Assembly: GCA_910585455.1 (NCBI GenBank)
Contig: CAJUEL010000014.1
Location: 38,400 to 102,399, forward strand
Direction: 5' to 3'
Length of the DNA stretch: 64,000 nt
Source of the DNA: an uncultured Eisenbergiella sp.
Lineage (GTDB): Bacteria > Bacillota > Clostridia > Lachnospirales > Lachnospiraceae
Shown: piece by piece, positions 43,665 to 50,416 of the stretch
Layout of the letters: every line of letters begins with the position of its first letter
How positions within the stretch are numbered: the stretch's first letter is position 1
Translations under genes and position numbers: made by a program
The notes under the pieces: generated by a model
Databases searched by the model: none
What the model was told of the DNA's origin: nothing
What the model saw: the letters and a program-made list of their open reading frames with translations, nothing else

Positions 43665-43694
43665 ACCATACCACAGCCAAAACTTTTGTGTCAA
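43665..43694 (-). promoter_or_regulatory. ABC-F operon promoter
   Basis: On the minus strand, TTGACA (43689-43694), an 18-bp spacer and TATGGT (43665-43670). The transcript leader before ABC-F would be about 390 nt and holds the tetrapeptide frame, the palindrome and the attenuator. This accounts for the otherwise gene-free stretch 43267-43750. Confidence 0.7.
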
Positions 43695-43750
43695 CTACGA
43701 ATTTTCCATAATCAGCAGGTCCTTTCCCGCAGAATAAATAAATCCCCCCA

Positions 43751-44731
43751 TCATCCCATGAGCTGACGGACCTCTTCCTCTGTGATATCAGCATATTCCG
43801 GGTTCTTTATCACCGCTTTATATACCTGCTGGGCGCTGTCCAGCATCAGAGACAAAGACCTGACCAGCGCTGCCAGCCCCTCCTGCTTTCCTTCCCGGAT
43901 TCCTTTCTGGATCCCTTTCTGGATCCCTTTCTGGATTCCTCTCTCTTCCACATATCCTGACAGGTTACACATCAATTCCACCTCCCTGGCCAATCCGCCT
44001 TCCAGCTTCATGGAATATCCCGTTTTCAGTTTCTCTTTCTTTTCTTCGCTTTTCAATTCTGGCGACAGCAACGTATTCATCATCCCGATAAAAGCATTCT
44101 GGTACGGCGCATCCTCTTTCAGCCCGATCACCACTACGGACAGCTTATCATATGCGTCCTTCCTGTCCGGAAATCCCGGGATGATATCCCGCTTCTCCAT
44201 CCGGTATTCCGCAACCGCATTCCCGATATAATCCGGAACGCCGAAACAGATCCAGATGCTCACTACTTTTTTTATGCCATCGTAGTCACTGTCCCCAAAC
44301 TCCGTGCCCAGCTGTGCCGAAATCATCCTTGCCCCGTAAAATATGCCCCTGGTTTCAATTTTATAACCGGGATACCAGGATTTCTGGCATTCCAGGTTTA
44401 TGAGCAGCTTAATCCACTCCCCGCTGCGCGGCACACTGGCATAAAATCTGATATCATAGACAATACTTCCTTCGCCCTGCACGCGGTTCTCATTTGGCAT
44501 TCCTGTGATTGCCTCATTGCTTTCACCGGGATTTACCTTCACTGTGGAAACCTCCGGTTTTCCCTCAATACAGGCTTCCACCTCTTCCAACGCCAGATCC
44601 TTAAATTCCTCTACGGTATTTTTCAGGATCCACGCCAGAACCTCTTTCTGTGACAACACCCATTTACACTGGGTGTCATACCGCACCTTCGCCTCTGCAG
44701 CGGAAAGCGCCCTTGACAATTCATTTTCCAT
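43751..44731 (-). CDS. Rpn/PD-(D/E)XK nuclease family protein (transposase_31-like)
   Basis: 326 residues of the Rpn / PF12784 'PD-(D/E)XK nuclease family transposase' group. The nuclease core is around residues 90-170, with YDIRFYAS and LINLECQKSWYPGYK (Asp, then Glu-x-Lys-like). The tail has four GIQKG-type repeats encoded by a 12-base tandem repeat. Rpn proteins are DNA nucleases implicated in recombination or phage defence. The start at 44731 has GGAGG upstream. It lies between the divergently read resistance operons. Confidence 0.82.
   Translation of the reverse strand: MENELSRALSAAEAKVRYDTQCKWVLSQKEVLAWILKNTVEEFKDLALEEVEACIEGKPEVSTVKVNPGESNEAITGMPNENRVQGEGSIVYDIRFYASVPRSGEWIKLLINLECQKSWYPGYKIETRGIFYGARMISAQLGTEFGDSDYDGIKKVVSIWICFGVPDYIGNAVAEYRMEKRDIIPGFPDRKDAYDKLSVVVIGLKEDAPYQNAFIGMMNTLLSPELKSEEKKEKLKTGYSMKLEGGLAREVELMCNLSGYVEERGIQKGIQKGIQKGIREGKQEGLAALVRSLSLMLDSAQQVYKAVIKNPEYADITEEEVRQLMG
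43897..43944. repeat. 12-base tandem repeat (four units) within the Rpn gene
   Basis: Four consecutive 12-base units: GGATTCCTTTCT, GGATCCCTTTCT twice, then GGATTCCTCTCT. They encode repeated Ile-Gln-Lys-Gly. The unit is a multiple of three, so copy-number change would keep the reading frame. Confidence 0.9.
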
Positions 44732-44905
44732 ATCGCCCTCCTTCACACTCCTGACAGCATATTTCTTTGCAGCCCACCCTGCCATGATGCTTTTTCCTGT
44801 CAGTCCGGTTAGTGGATCCCACACTTATTGTAACCCAAAACGACCATTTTGTACATTCCTTTTCATTGTCTGTACGGTTACTTTTCACGGTGTGGGGAAA
44901 AATAT

Positions 44906-44934
44906 TTGACAGCTCTCATGCTTCGTGCTATACT
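44906..44934 (+). promoter_or_regulatory. erm operon promoter
   Basis: TTGACA (44906-44911), a 17-bp spacer and TATACT (44929-44934): near-ideal sigma-A. A short copy of the dispersed module GTTACTTTTCACGG lies directly upstream (44877-44890). The remaining 44732-44876 shows at most a weak minus-strand promoter for the Rpn gene (TGTACA, 18 bp, TACAAT). Confidence 0.88.
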
Positions 44935-44961
44935 GGGAAAAAATAAAAAGGAGGCACTCAG

Positions 44962-45012
44962 GTGGGTATTATTTCTATTCGCTTCATTCGCACCCGCATT
45001 CAGGGGCAATAA
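44962..45012 (+). CDS. Erm leader peptide (macrolide-sensing attenuator)
   Basis: GTG start, 16 codons, stop: MGIISIRFIRTRIQGQ when the GTG is read as Met. AAGGAGG stands seven bases upstream and the erm promoter 30 bp upstream. It resembles known Erm leaders that begin MGIFS, and it contains Arg-Thr-Arg, the basic-X-basic type at which macrolide-bound ribosomes arrest. The gene is too short for automated calling. A second candidate frame starts at 45102 without a convincing ribosome binding site. Confidence 0.75.
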   Translation: MGIISIRFIRTRIQGQ

Positions 45013-45210
45013 AAGCAAATTCACAGACTCATGATAGATGGGTTTTTTTGCGTGCGAATACATACCACCAGATGTTGTCGTTACAAGGATAGCGTGACCA
45101 TGCTGTCTTTGTACATTTTGTCAGCCTTTGATTCCCCGCAGGCAGCGGATGAGACGCCGTTCCTGTATGGATATCCAGCGCCTGTCGCAAGGTATGAACT
45201 GTATGATGAT

Positions 45211-45249
45211 GCAGGAATACTCATTTCATGGGTATGTCCTGCTTTTTTT
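45211..45249 (+). terminator. Attenuator terminator in the erm leader
   Basis: GCAGGA pairs with TCCTGC and ATAC with GTAT (one bulged base), followed by TTTTTTTG. It stands between the leader peptide and erm, about 80 nt before the erm start, so leader stalling could control read-through. Confidence 0.75.
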
Positions 45250-45268
45250 GCCCCTTTTTTGTCACATG

Positions 45269-45299
45269 CAGGAAACGCCAAAAAGATTGCCGTTTCCTG
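45269..45299 (+). promoter_or_regulatory. Hairpin just upstream of the erm ribosome binding site
   Basis: A perfect 9-bp stem (CAGGAAACG with CGTTTCCTG) and a 13-base loop, ending about 14 bases before AAGGAGG of erm. It could add translational control to the upstream attenuator. Confidence 0.5.
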
Positions 45300-45326
45300 T
45301 AACCATTCACACAAGGAGGCAAAACC

Positions 45327-46106
45327 ATGCAAAAAAACAATTCACTCAGGTACAATTACGCAAACACCCAGAATTTTATCACTGACCGGCAGCTCATCCA
45401 GAAGATTGTCAACTTAAGCAACATCAATCGGTCAGATATCGTGCTGGAAATCGGCACGGGAAAAGGACATCTGACAGAAGCGCTCTGCCAAAAGGGCGGT
45501 TATATTTTTTCCGTGGAAATTGACGGGAAACTGTTTGCACACACAAAGACGAAACTAAAGAATCTGAACAATCTGAAGCTGATTCAGGGCGATTTCCTGC
45601 GCTATCCCCTTCCTGCGAAGGGGCGGTACAAGGTCTTTGCCAACATCCCCTATGATATCACCACACCGATCATTGAAAAGCTGACAAACGCCAAAAATCC
45701 GCCCGCCGAAATGTGGCTCATTCTGGAAAAGGGCGCTGCGAAGCGTTTTACCGGTTCTTCGAGGGAAACCCTCAAATCCCTGCTGCTAAAGCCCTTCTGG
45801 GAAATGAAAATCCTCCATCGTTTTCACAGGGAAGACTTTCACCCCATGCCCTCCGTGGATTCCGTTCTGCTGCATTTTTCCAGAAAAGAAAAGCCGGATC
45901 TGGAAAAAGGGGAGCTTCCCGCCTTCCGGCACTTCGTCACCTATTCCCTGCAGCACGGCATCGGTTCCAGGCAGGGGCTGCTCACCAAAAGACAGGTCGC
46001 AACGGCTCTAAAGCTTGCCGGGCTGCCGCCTGCCTGGGAAGACGGCGTCACGCTTTACATCCAGTGGCTTTGCCTGTTTCAATATTTCCGAAAGATTTCC
46101 AAATGA
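45327..46106 (+). CDS. erm: 23S rRNA (adenine-2058-N6) methyltransferase, Erm family
   Basis: 259 residues. The enzyme methylates A2058 of 23S rRNA and gives macrolide-lincosamide-streptogramin B resistance. Visible motifs: NTQNFIT near the N-terminus, the SAM-binding VLEIGTGKGHLTEAL (about 39-53), the acidic VEID and the catalytic motif IV NIPYDITTPII, where Erm and KsgA have N-(I/L)-P-Y; HPMPSVDSVLLHF follows. Length and the NIPY rather than NLPY motif favour Erm over KsgA. AAGGAGG precedes the ATG. Control is likely by the leader peptide and attenuator upstream. I cannot assign an Erm class. Confidence 0.9.
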   Translation: MQKNNSLRYNYANTQNFITDRQLIQKIVNLSNINRSDIVLEIGTGKGHLTEALCQKGGYIFSVEIDGKLFAHTKTKLKNLNNLKLIQGDFLRYPLPAKGRYKVFANIPYDITTPIIEKLTNAKNPPAEMWLILEKGAAKRFTGSSRETLKSLLLKPFWEMKILHRFHREDFHPMPSVDSVLLHFSRKEKPDLEKGELPAFRHFVTYSLQHGIGSRQGLLTKRQVATALKLAGLPPAWEDGVTLYIQWLCLFQYFRKISK

Positions 46107-46119
46107 CCGCGCGTGAAAA

Positions 46120-46149
46120 AGCGCCGCCCCGGCTTTTCGGGCGGCGCTC
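46120..46149 (+). terminator. Intrinsic terminator of erm
   Basis: AGCGCCGCCC and GGGCGGCGCT form a perfect 10-bp stem, followed by TCTCTTCTTTT. Confidence 0.88.
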
Positions 46150-46233
46150 TCTTCTTTTATCTGTTTTTCTAAAAACAGATAAACACCATATTTTCTGGCA
46201 AATCATTTCAAATGAATAACAGTTGTCATACGC

Positions 46234-46625
46234 TCATGCGCCTGTTTTTTGGGTATCTAAATATCCAATCACTTCTTCAAGCATCTCTTCCGCCCTGTCG
46301 TACTGTATCTTTGCATCCTCTTTGGAAGCAATATAAAAATCATCATAATCGCAACTGTTGCGCACCTGAAATGCCTGTTGGATATATCTTGAATATTTCA
46401 CATCAAACTTTCCTGTTTTGATATATTCCTTCTGAAAATATGCAATCACCGCAGAATGCCGGGAAAAATCTTTTTTTCTGTTGCAAGAACTGCGCGCAGC
46501 GCCGAGAAAATTGCGTAATATGACCTGCCTATGGAATCCTTAAACTGCCCTCCCTCCAGCAGAATCCTTGCAGACTTCAATTTCTCAGCAGCAGTACTCA
46601 AACGATGCTTTACCAGATCATCCAA
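46234..46625 (-). pseudogene. HEPN-domain toxin gene, frameshifted in a poly-A run
   Basis: Reading on the minus strand from TTG at 46625, the frame gives LDDLVKHRLSTAAEKLKSA and continues through SIGRSYYAIFSALRAVLA, then ends prematurely. The continuation (DFSRHSAVIAYFQKEY and on to 46234) lies in another frame. One extra A in the run of seven A at about 46472-46478 would restore a protein of about 130 residues typical of HEPN partners of MNT nucleotidyltransferases. The TTG start overlaps the MNT stop and has GGAGGGCAGG upstream. It may be inactive, rescued by slippage on the A run, or a sequence error. Confidence 0.75.
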
Positions 46626-46956
46626 TTTTCCTGCCCTCCATAAAAATATTCTGATAATAAGGAAGAGATTCTCTGTACTTTAAAAATTCATCATAAGGAA
46701 TCACCATGGGAGATACAATCACATCATTTTCCAGGCTTATCTCTGCTGACATATCCCAAACAAGCTTGAGCTTTTCCTGCAATTCCAGACGCTCCCCCTT
46801 TACAATCGCCACGATATCGATATCGGAATCATCTGTATAATCCCCTCTCGCATACGAACCATAGAGAATGACCTCCACAATATCATTCCCGTATACAGAC
46901 CTGTAGCACTCTTTTATTTGCTCGCTGATCCGGTCAAGCTGCCATACCGTACACAT
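46618..46956 (-). CDS. MNT-family nucleotidyltransferase (antitoxin of a HEPN/MNT pair)
   Basis: 112 residues. The nucleotidyltransferase signature GSYARGDYTDDSDIDI holds Gly33-Ser34 and the metal-binding Asp45 and Asp47. In HEPN/MNT modules this enzyme neutralises the HEPN RNase toxin, in studied cases by adding AMP to it. AGGAGATC precedes the ATG. It is upstream of and overlaps the HEPN frame. The base composition is AT-richer than the neighbouring metabolic genes. Confidence 0.88.
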   Translation of the reverse strand: MCTVWQLDRISEQIKECYRSVYGNDIVEVILYGSYARGDYTDDSDIDIVAIVKGERLELQEKLKLVWDMSAEISLENDVIVSPMVIPYDEFLKYRESLPYYQNIFMEGRKIG

Positions 46957-46980
46957 ACTTTGATCTCCTTTTACACATAT

Positions 46981-47009
46981 AGTATAATCGGTTATCTCTA
47001 TTTTGTAAA
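46981..47009 (-). promoter_or_regulatory. MNT/HEPN promoter
   Basis: On the minus strand, TTTACA (47004-47009), a 17-bp spacer and TATACT (46981-46986), 25 bp before the MNT start. Confidence 0.78.
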
Positions 47010-47096
47010 ATAAAATTCCATCATCCCTGGAAAATAATTGTAACAGCTCAGGCCGGCGTACAGTGACGCCTGAAAATGTTTCCCATGCCGGTGCCC

Positions 47097-48311
47097 TTAA
47101 AACCCCCTGATCCGCTCCAGCGCCTCCAGCGTATTTTCCCGGGTGCCAAAAGCCGTCAGCCGAAAATATCCTTCCCCGCTTGCGCCAAAGCCGCTGCCCG
47201 GCGTGCCGACCACCTGCGCTCTGGAAAGAAGCTGGTCAAAAAACTCCCACGACGTCATGTGTGCCGGTGTCTGCAGCCAGATATAGGGAGCGTTTACGCC
47301 GCCAAAGGCCGTAAATCCTGCCGCCAAAAGCCCTTCCCGGATCAGGCGGGCATTTTCCATATAATATGCGACCTGCTCCTTTAGCTGCGCTTTTCCCTCC
47401 GGAGAATAAACCGCTTCTCCAGCGCGCTGCACGATATAGGGCGCACCGTTATATTTGGTGCCGTGTCTTCTGTTCCACAGATCATGCAGCTTCACGCCGC
47501 TTACGGAAAGCTCTTTGGGAACGACGGTATACCCCAGGCGCAGCCCGGTAAAGCCCGCGTTTTTGGAAAAGCTGTGCATTTCGATCGCGCAGCCCTTCGC
47601 ACCGCTGCATTCATAAATGCTGTGGGGCACATTTTCCTCCGTGATATACGCCTCATATGCCGCGTCATAGAGGATCACGGAGCCGTGCCTGTTGGCGTAA
47701 TCCACCCATTCCTGCAGGGCGTCCTTTTGGATCGCAGCCCCGGTGGGATTGTTGGGAAAGCACAGATAAATCATGTCCGGCACTTCCTTCGGAAGCTCTG
47801 GCGCAAAGCCGTTTTCCCGGGTGCAGGGCATGTAAATGAGATTTTCAAAGCCGCCCGTCTCTGTGTTATAGCGTCCGCTTCTGCCCGCCATCACGTTGGT
47901 ATCCACGTAGACGGGATAGACCGGATCGCACACCGCCACCCGATTGTCGATTCCGAAAATTTCCTGTATATTTCCCACATCACACTTCGCCCCGTCGGAA
48001 ACAAATATTTCCTCCGGCGAAATGTCGCAGCCCCGCGCCTGATAATCCTCTACCGCAATGGCGCTGCGCAGAAATTCATAGCCCTGCTCCGGCCCGTATC
48101 CGTGAAACCCTTCGGACGTCCCCATCTGCGCGACCGCCTTGTGCAGCGCCTCCACTATGACCGGGGCAAGAGGCTGGGTCACATCGCCGATTCCCAGGCG
48201 GATGATCAGATTCTGCGGATTTTTTTCCTGATACTCTCTGACCTTTTTTGCGATTGTCGAAAAAAGGTAGCTGCCCTGCAAATTCAGATAATTCTCATTG
48301 ATTGAAACCAT
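47097..48311 (-). CDS. dapL: LL-diaminopimelate aminotransferase
   Basis: A 404-residue PLP enzyme converting tetrahydrodipicolinate and glutamate to LL-diaminopimelate for lysine and peptidoglycan. The start VSINENYLNLQGSYLFSTIAKKV and IIRLGIGDVTQPL are typical of DapL; the PLP lysine is in HSFSKNAGFTGLRLGY. The start at 48311 is preferred over 48374 because family members begin here. It is last in the gltB-glnA run, drawing on the glutamate made there. Confidence 0.93.
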   Translation of the reverse strand: MVSINENYLNLQGSYLFSTIAKKVREYQEKNPQNLIIRLGIGDVTQPLAPVIVEALHKAVAQMGTSEGFHGYGPEQGYEFLRSAIAVEDYQARGCDISPEEIFVSDGAKCDVGNIQEIFGIDNRVAVCDPVYPVYVDTNVMAGRSGRYNTETGGFENLIYMPCTRENGFAPELPKEVPDMIYLCFPNNPTGAAIQKDALQEWVDYANRHGSVILYDAAYEAYITEENVPHSIYECSGAKGCAIEMHSFSKNAGFTGLRLGYTVVPKELSVSGVKLHDLWNRRHGTKYNGAPYIVQRAGEAVYSPEGKAQLKEQVAYYMENARLIREGLLAAGFTAFGGVNAPYIWLQTPAHMTSWEFFDQLLSRAQVVGTPGSGFGASGEGYFRLTAFGTRENTLEALERIRGF

Positions 48312-48389
48312 CTGCTCAAAATCCTTTCCTTTTTTTACAACGGGCGACGCTTCCACCCGTCTCAAATATCCCAAAAGCGGCCGTACCCT

Positions 48390-48938
48390 TCAGCTGTCAT
48401 ACATGAGCAGCAAAATCATCTGCGCCGTTTCCACCATGTTCGTACCGGAATCCATGGCGCTCTTCTGGATATAACGAAACGCCTCCGGCTCCGTCATGTG
48501 GTTGCGCTCCATCAAAACCAGCTTCGCGTTGTTGATGTAATTTTGCTCCCGCTGCGTGCGCTTTGGGGCGGACGCCCTTCTCTTTTTCAGCCGCCGTTCC
48601 AGCTGCCCCAGCATCATTCCCACCGTGCCGGCAAGATCACGGGGTTTGACCGGATAGGTGAGCGGGATGATTCCCTCCGGACAGCTGCCGGCCTCCGCCA
48701 TCGAGGTCAAAAGGAGCATTTCAAAATATTCCGGCAGATATTCGGCCAGCTGGGAATAATGCATATCAGGCAGGCGAAAGCTGCAGATGACCACGCCGCT
48801 GTCCAGCTGATGTACCTTTGACAGGGCCATGGCTGCCGTCGTGCAAAGCGCGGCAGTCTCCAGCCCGTACTTACCCAGCATATCCCGGATTCGCTTCGCG
48901 TCCTCTATTTTTGGCAAAACGACGATGATACTGCCCAT
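48390..48938 (-). CDS. ANTAR-domain antiterminator with a degenerate receiver
   Basis: 182 residues. The N-terminal receiver-like domain lacks the phospho-acceptor: the segment that should read L-D-I-R-L-P reads CSFRLPD, placing Ser53 at the Asp position, and the acidic pair near residue 8 is also missing (LPKIED). The C-terminal part (about 125-180; QREQNYINNAKLVLMERNHMTEPEAFRYIQK) is an ANTAR RNA-binding domain, which prevents termination by binding paired hairpins in leaders. It lies 13 bp after glnA, so nitrogen genes are its likely targets. Confidence 0.88.
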   Translation of the reverse strand: MGSIIVVLPKIEDAKRIRDMLGKYGLETAALCTTAAMALSKVHQLDSGVVICSFRLPDMHYSQLAEYLPEYFEMLLLTSMAEAGSCPEGIIPLTYPVKPRDLAGTVGMMLGQLERRLKKRRASAPKRTQREQNYINNAKLVLMERNHMTEPEAFRYIQKSAMDSGTNMVETAQMILLLMYDS

Positions 48939-48951
48939 GTGGTCACCTGCC

Positions 48952-50277
48952 TTACATCCGATACAAGTATTTTTCCACTTCCCACTCCGAAACCTGTGAC
49001 ATGTAATCGTTCCATTCCGCCTTTTTGGCTTCCACATAAAGGCGGACAAAATCGCTTCCCAGCACCTGATTCATAAAGGGATCCTCTTCCATGCATAAAA
49101 CCGCTTCCCACAGCGTTCCAGGCAGCTGCCGGATGCCCGCCGCCGCTTTCTCTGCCTCCGTGCGCTCCTCAAAGCGGAATGCCGCTTCCGCGCCGGGTTC
49201 CATTCTCTTTTCCATGCCGTCCACTCCCGCCGCGAGGCAGACCGCAAGCGCCAGGTAAGGATTGGCGGAAGGATCCGGAAAGCGAAGCTCGATGCCCGTC
49301 TGCTCTCCCCGCGCAGAAGGAATGCGGATCAGCGTATTTAAGCTCCGGGTCGTCCAGATGATGTCTCTGGGCGCTTCAAAGCCGGAATTTAAACGCTTGT
49401 AGGAATTCACCAGCGGATTCGTCACCGCGCACATCGCCCGGGCATGCGCCATGACGCCGCCCATAAACCATTTCGCCCGGGCACTGATGCCATTGTCCGC
49501 TTCCGGATCGGCAAACAGATTTTTTCCGTCCTCAAACAGCTGGATCGTCATATGCATGCCGGAGCCCGCCACGCCCGCCCTGGGCTTGGGCATGAAGGTG
49601 GCATGAAGCCCGTGGCGCTTCGCGATGGAGCGCACCGCCGTCTTAAAGGTCATGATGCTGTCCGCCGTTTTACACGCTCTGGCGCATTTAAAATCGATCT
49701 CATGCTGGGCGGGCGCCGTCTCGTGATGGGAGGCTTCAATTTCAAAGCCCATCTCCTCCAGCGTCAGCACCATATCCCGCCGGGCGTTTTCCCCCAGATC
49801 CAGCGGGCTGATGTCCATATATCCCGCCTGCTCATGCGTCACCGTCGTAGGGATTCCGTTTTCATCGGTATGGAACAGAAAAAATTCGCATTCCGGGTCC
49901 ACCAGAAAGGTGTACCCCTTCTGCTGCGTCCCCGCGACCACCCGCTTTAAAATGCTGCGGGAATCCGCCATACAAGGGGTTGCATCCGCCCTGCATACAT
50001 CGCACAGCAGGCGCGCCACCTTTCCCTGCTGCGGTCTCCAGGGCAAAATGGTGAAGGTATCCGGATCGGGATGCAGATACATATCCTCCTCCCCCCTGCG
50101 CAGACTGCCATACAGCGCGGCGCCGTCAACCAGATACCGGTTCTCCAGCGCCCGGGGCAGCTGCCCCGCCGTCACCGCCACATTTTTGATGCTGCCGAAC
50201 ATATCCGTAAACTGCAGGCGGATAAATTCCACATCCTCTTCCTCCACAAGCCTTAAAATTTCATTTTTCGTTTTCAT
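48952..50277 (-). CDS. glnA: Glutamine synthetase type I
   Basis: A 441-residue enzyme forming glutamine from glutamate, ammonia and ATP. Visible are VEFIRLQFTDMFGSIKNV at the start, the ATP-binding KPRAGVAGSGMHMTIQLF-type stretch and the active-site region NPYLALAVCLAAG. The short length without an adenylylation-type insertion fits the Gram-positive GSI-alpha group. It is downstream of gltD with a 140-bp structured spacer. The ribosome binding site is weak (AAAGG at longer spacing), hinting at leader-level control. Confidence 0.95.
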   Translation of the reverse strand: MKTKNEILRLVEEEDVEFIRLQFTDMFGSIKNVAVTAGQLPRALENRYLVDGAALYGSLRRGEEDMYLHPDPDTFTILPWRPQQGKVARLLCDVCRADATPCMADSRSILKRVVAGTQQKGYTFLVDPECEFFLFHTDENGIPTTVTHEQAGYMDISPLDLGENARRDMVLTLEEMGFEIEASHHETAPAQHEIDFKCARACKTADSIMTFKTAVRSIAKRHGLHATFMPKPRAGVAGSGMHMTIQLFEDGKNLFADPEADNGISARAKWFMGGVMAHARAMCAVTNPLVNSYKRLNSGFEAPRDIIWTTRSLNTLIRIPSARGEQTGIELRFPDPSANPYLALAVCLAAGVDGMEKRMEPGAEAAFRFEERTEAEKAAAGIRQLPGTLWEAVLCMEEDPFMNQVLGSDFVRLYVEAKKAEWNDYMSQVSEWEVEKYLYRM

Positions 50278-50416
50278 ATCAGTAACACCATAACCTTTCT
50301 GGAAGCCTTGATTCCTGCGGGCAATGAGCCCGTCGCCATGCTTGCAGGAGCATCAGGCGAATGCCGCAGGGCGACAACCCGGTTGTCTGCTGCAAGGTTG
50401 TTGCCTCACTGCAGCG
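50278..50416 (-). promoter_or_regulatory. Structured glnA leader, possible ANTAR target
   Basis: On the minus strand this gap can form GCTGCA/TGCAGC, ACAACC/GGTTGT, a long CCTGCGG.../...CCCGCAGG stem and GGGC/GCCC hairpins one after another. Paired hairpins in a glnA leader beside an ANTAR gene fit the known ANTAR antitermination model, but I cannot identify the conserved loop bases with certainty. Confidence 0.4.

Noticed and set aside
45031..45417. 128-codon frame between the erm leader and erm
   Set aside because: It lacks a convincing ribosome binding site, contains the attenuator terminator and runs into the erm coding region. A shorter start at 45102 remains a weak leader candidate.
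45327..46106. KsgA/RsmA 16S rRNA dimethyltransferase as an alternative to Erm
   Set aside because: The NIPY motif, an N-terminus starting directly at the NTQNF region and the upstream macrolide-type leader favour Erm; KsgA genes do not have such leaders.
46435..46480. A fifth copy of the 37-bp motif
   Set aside because: AATATGCAA and TTTTTTTCTG occur here but at different spacing and inside the HEPN frame; chance match.
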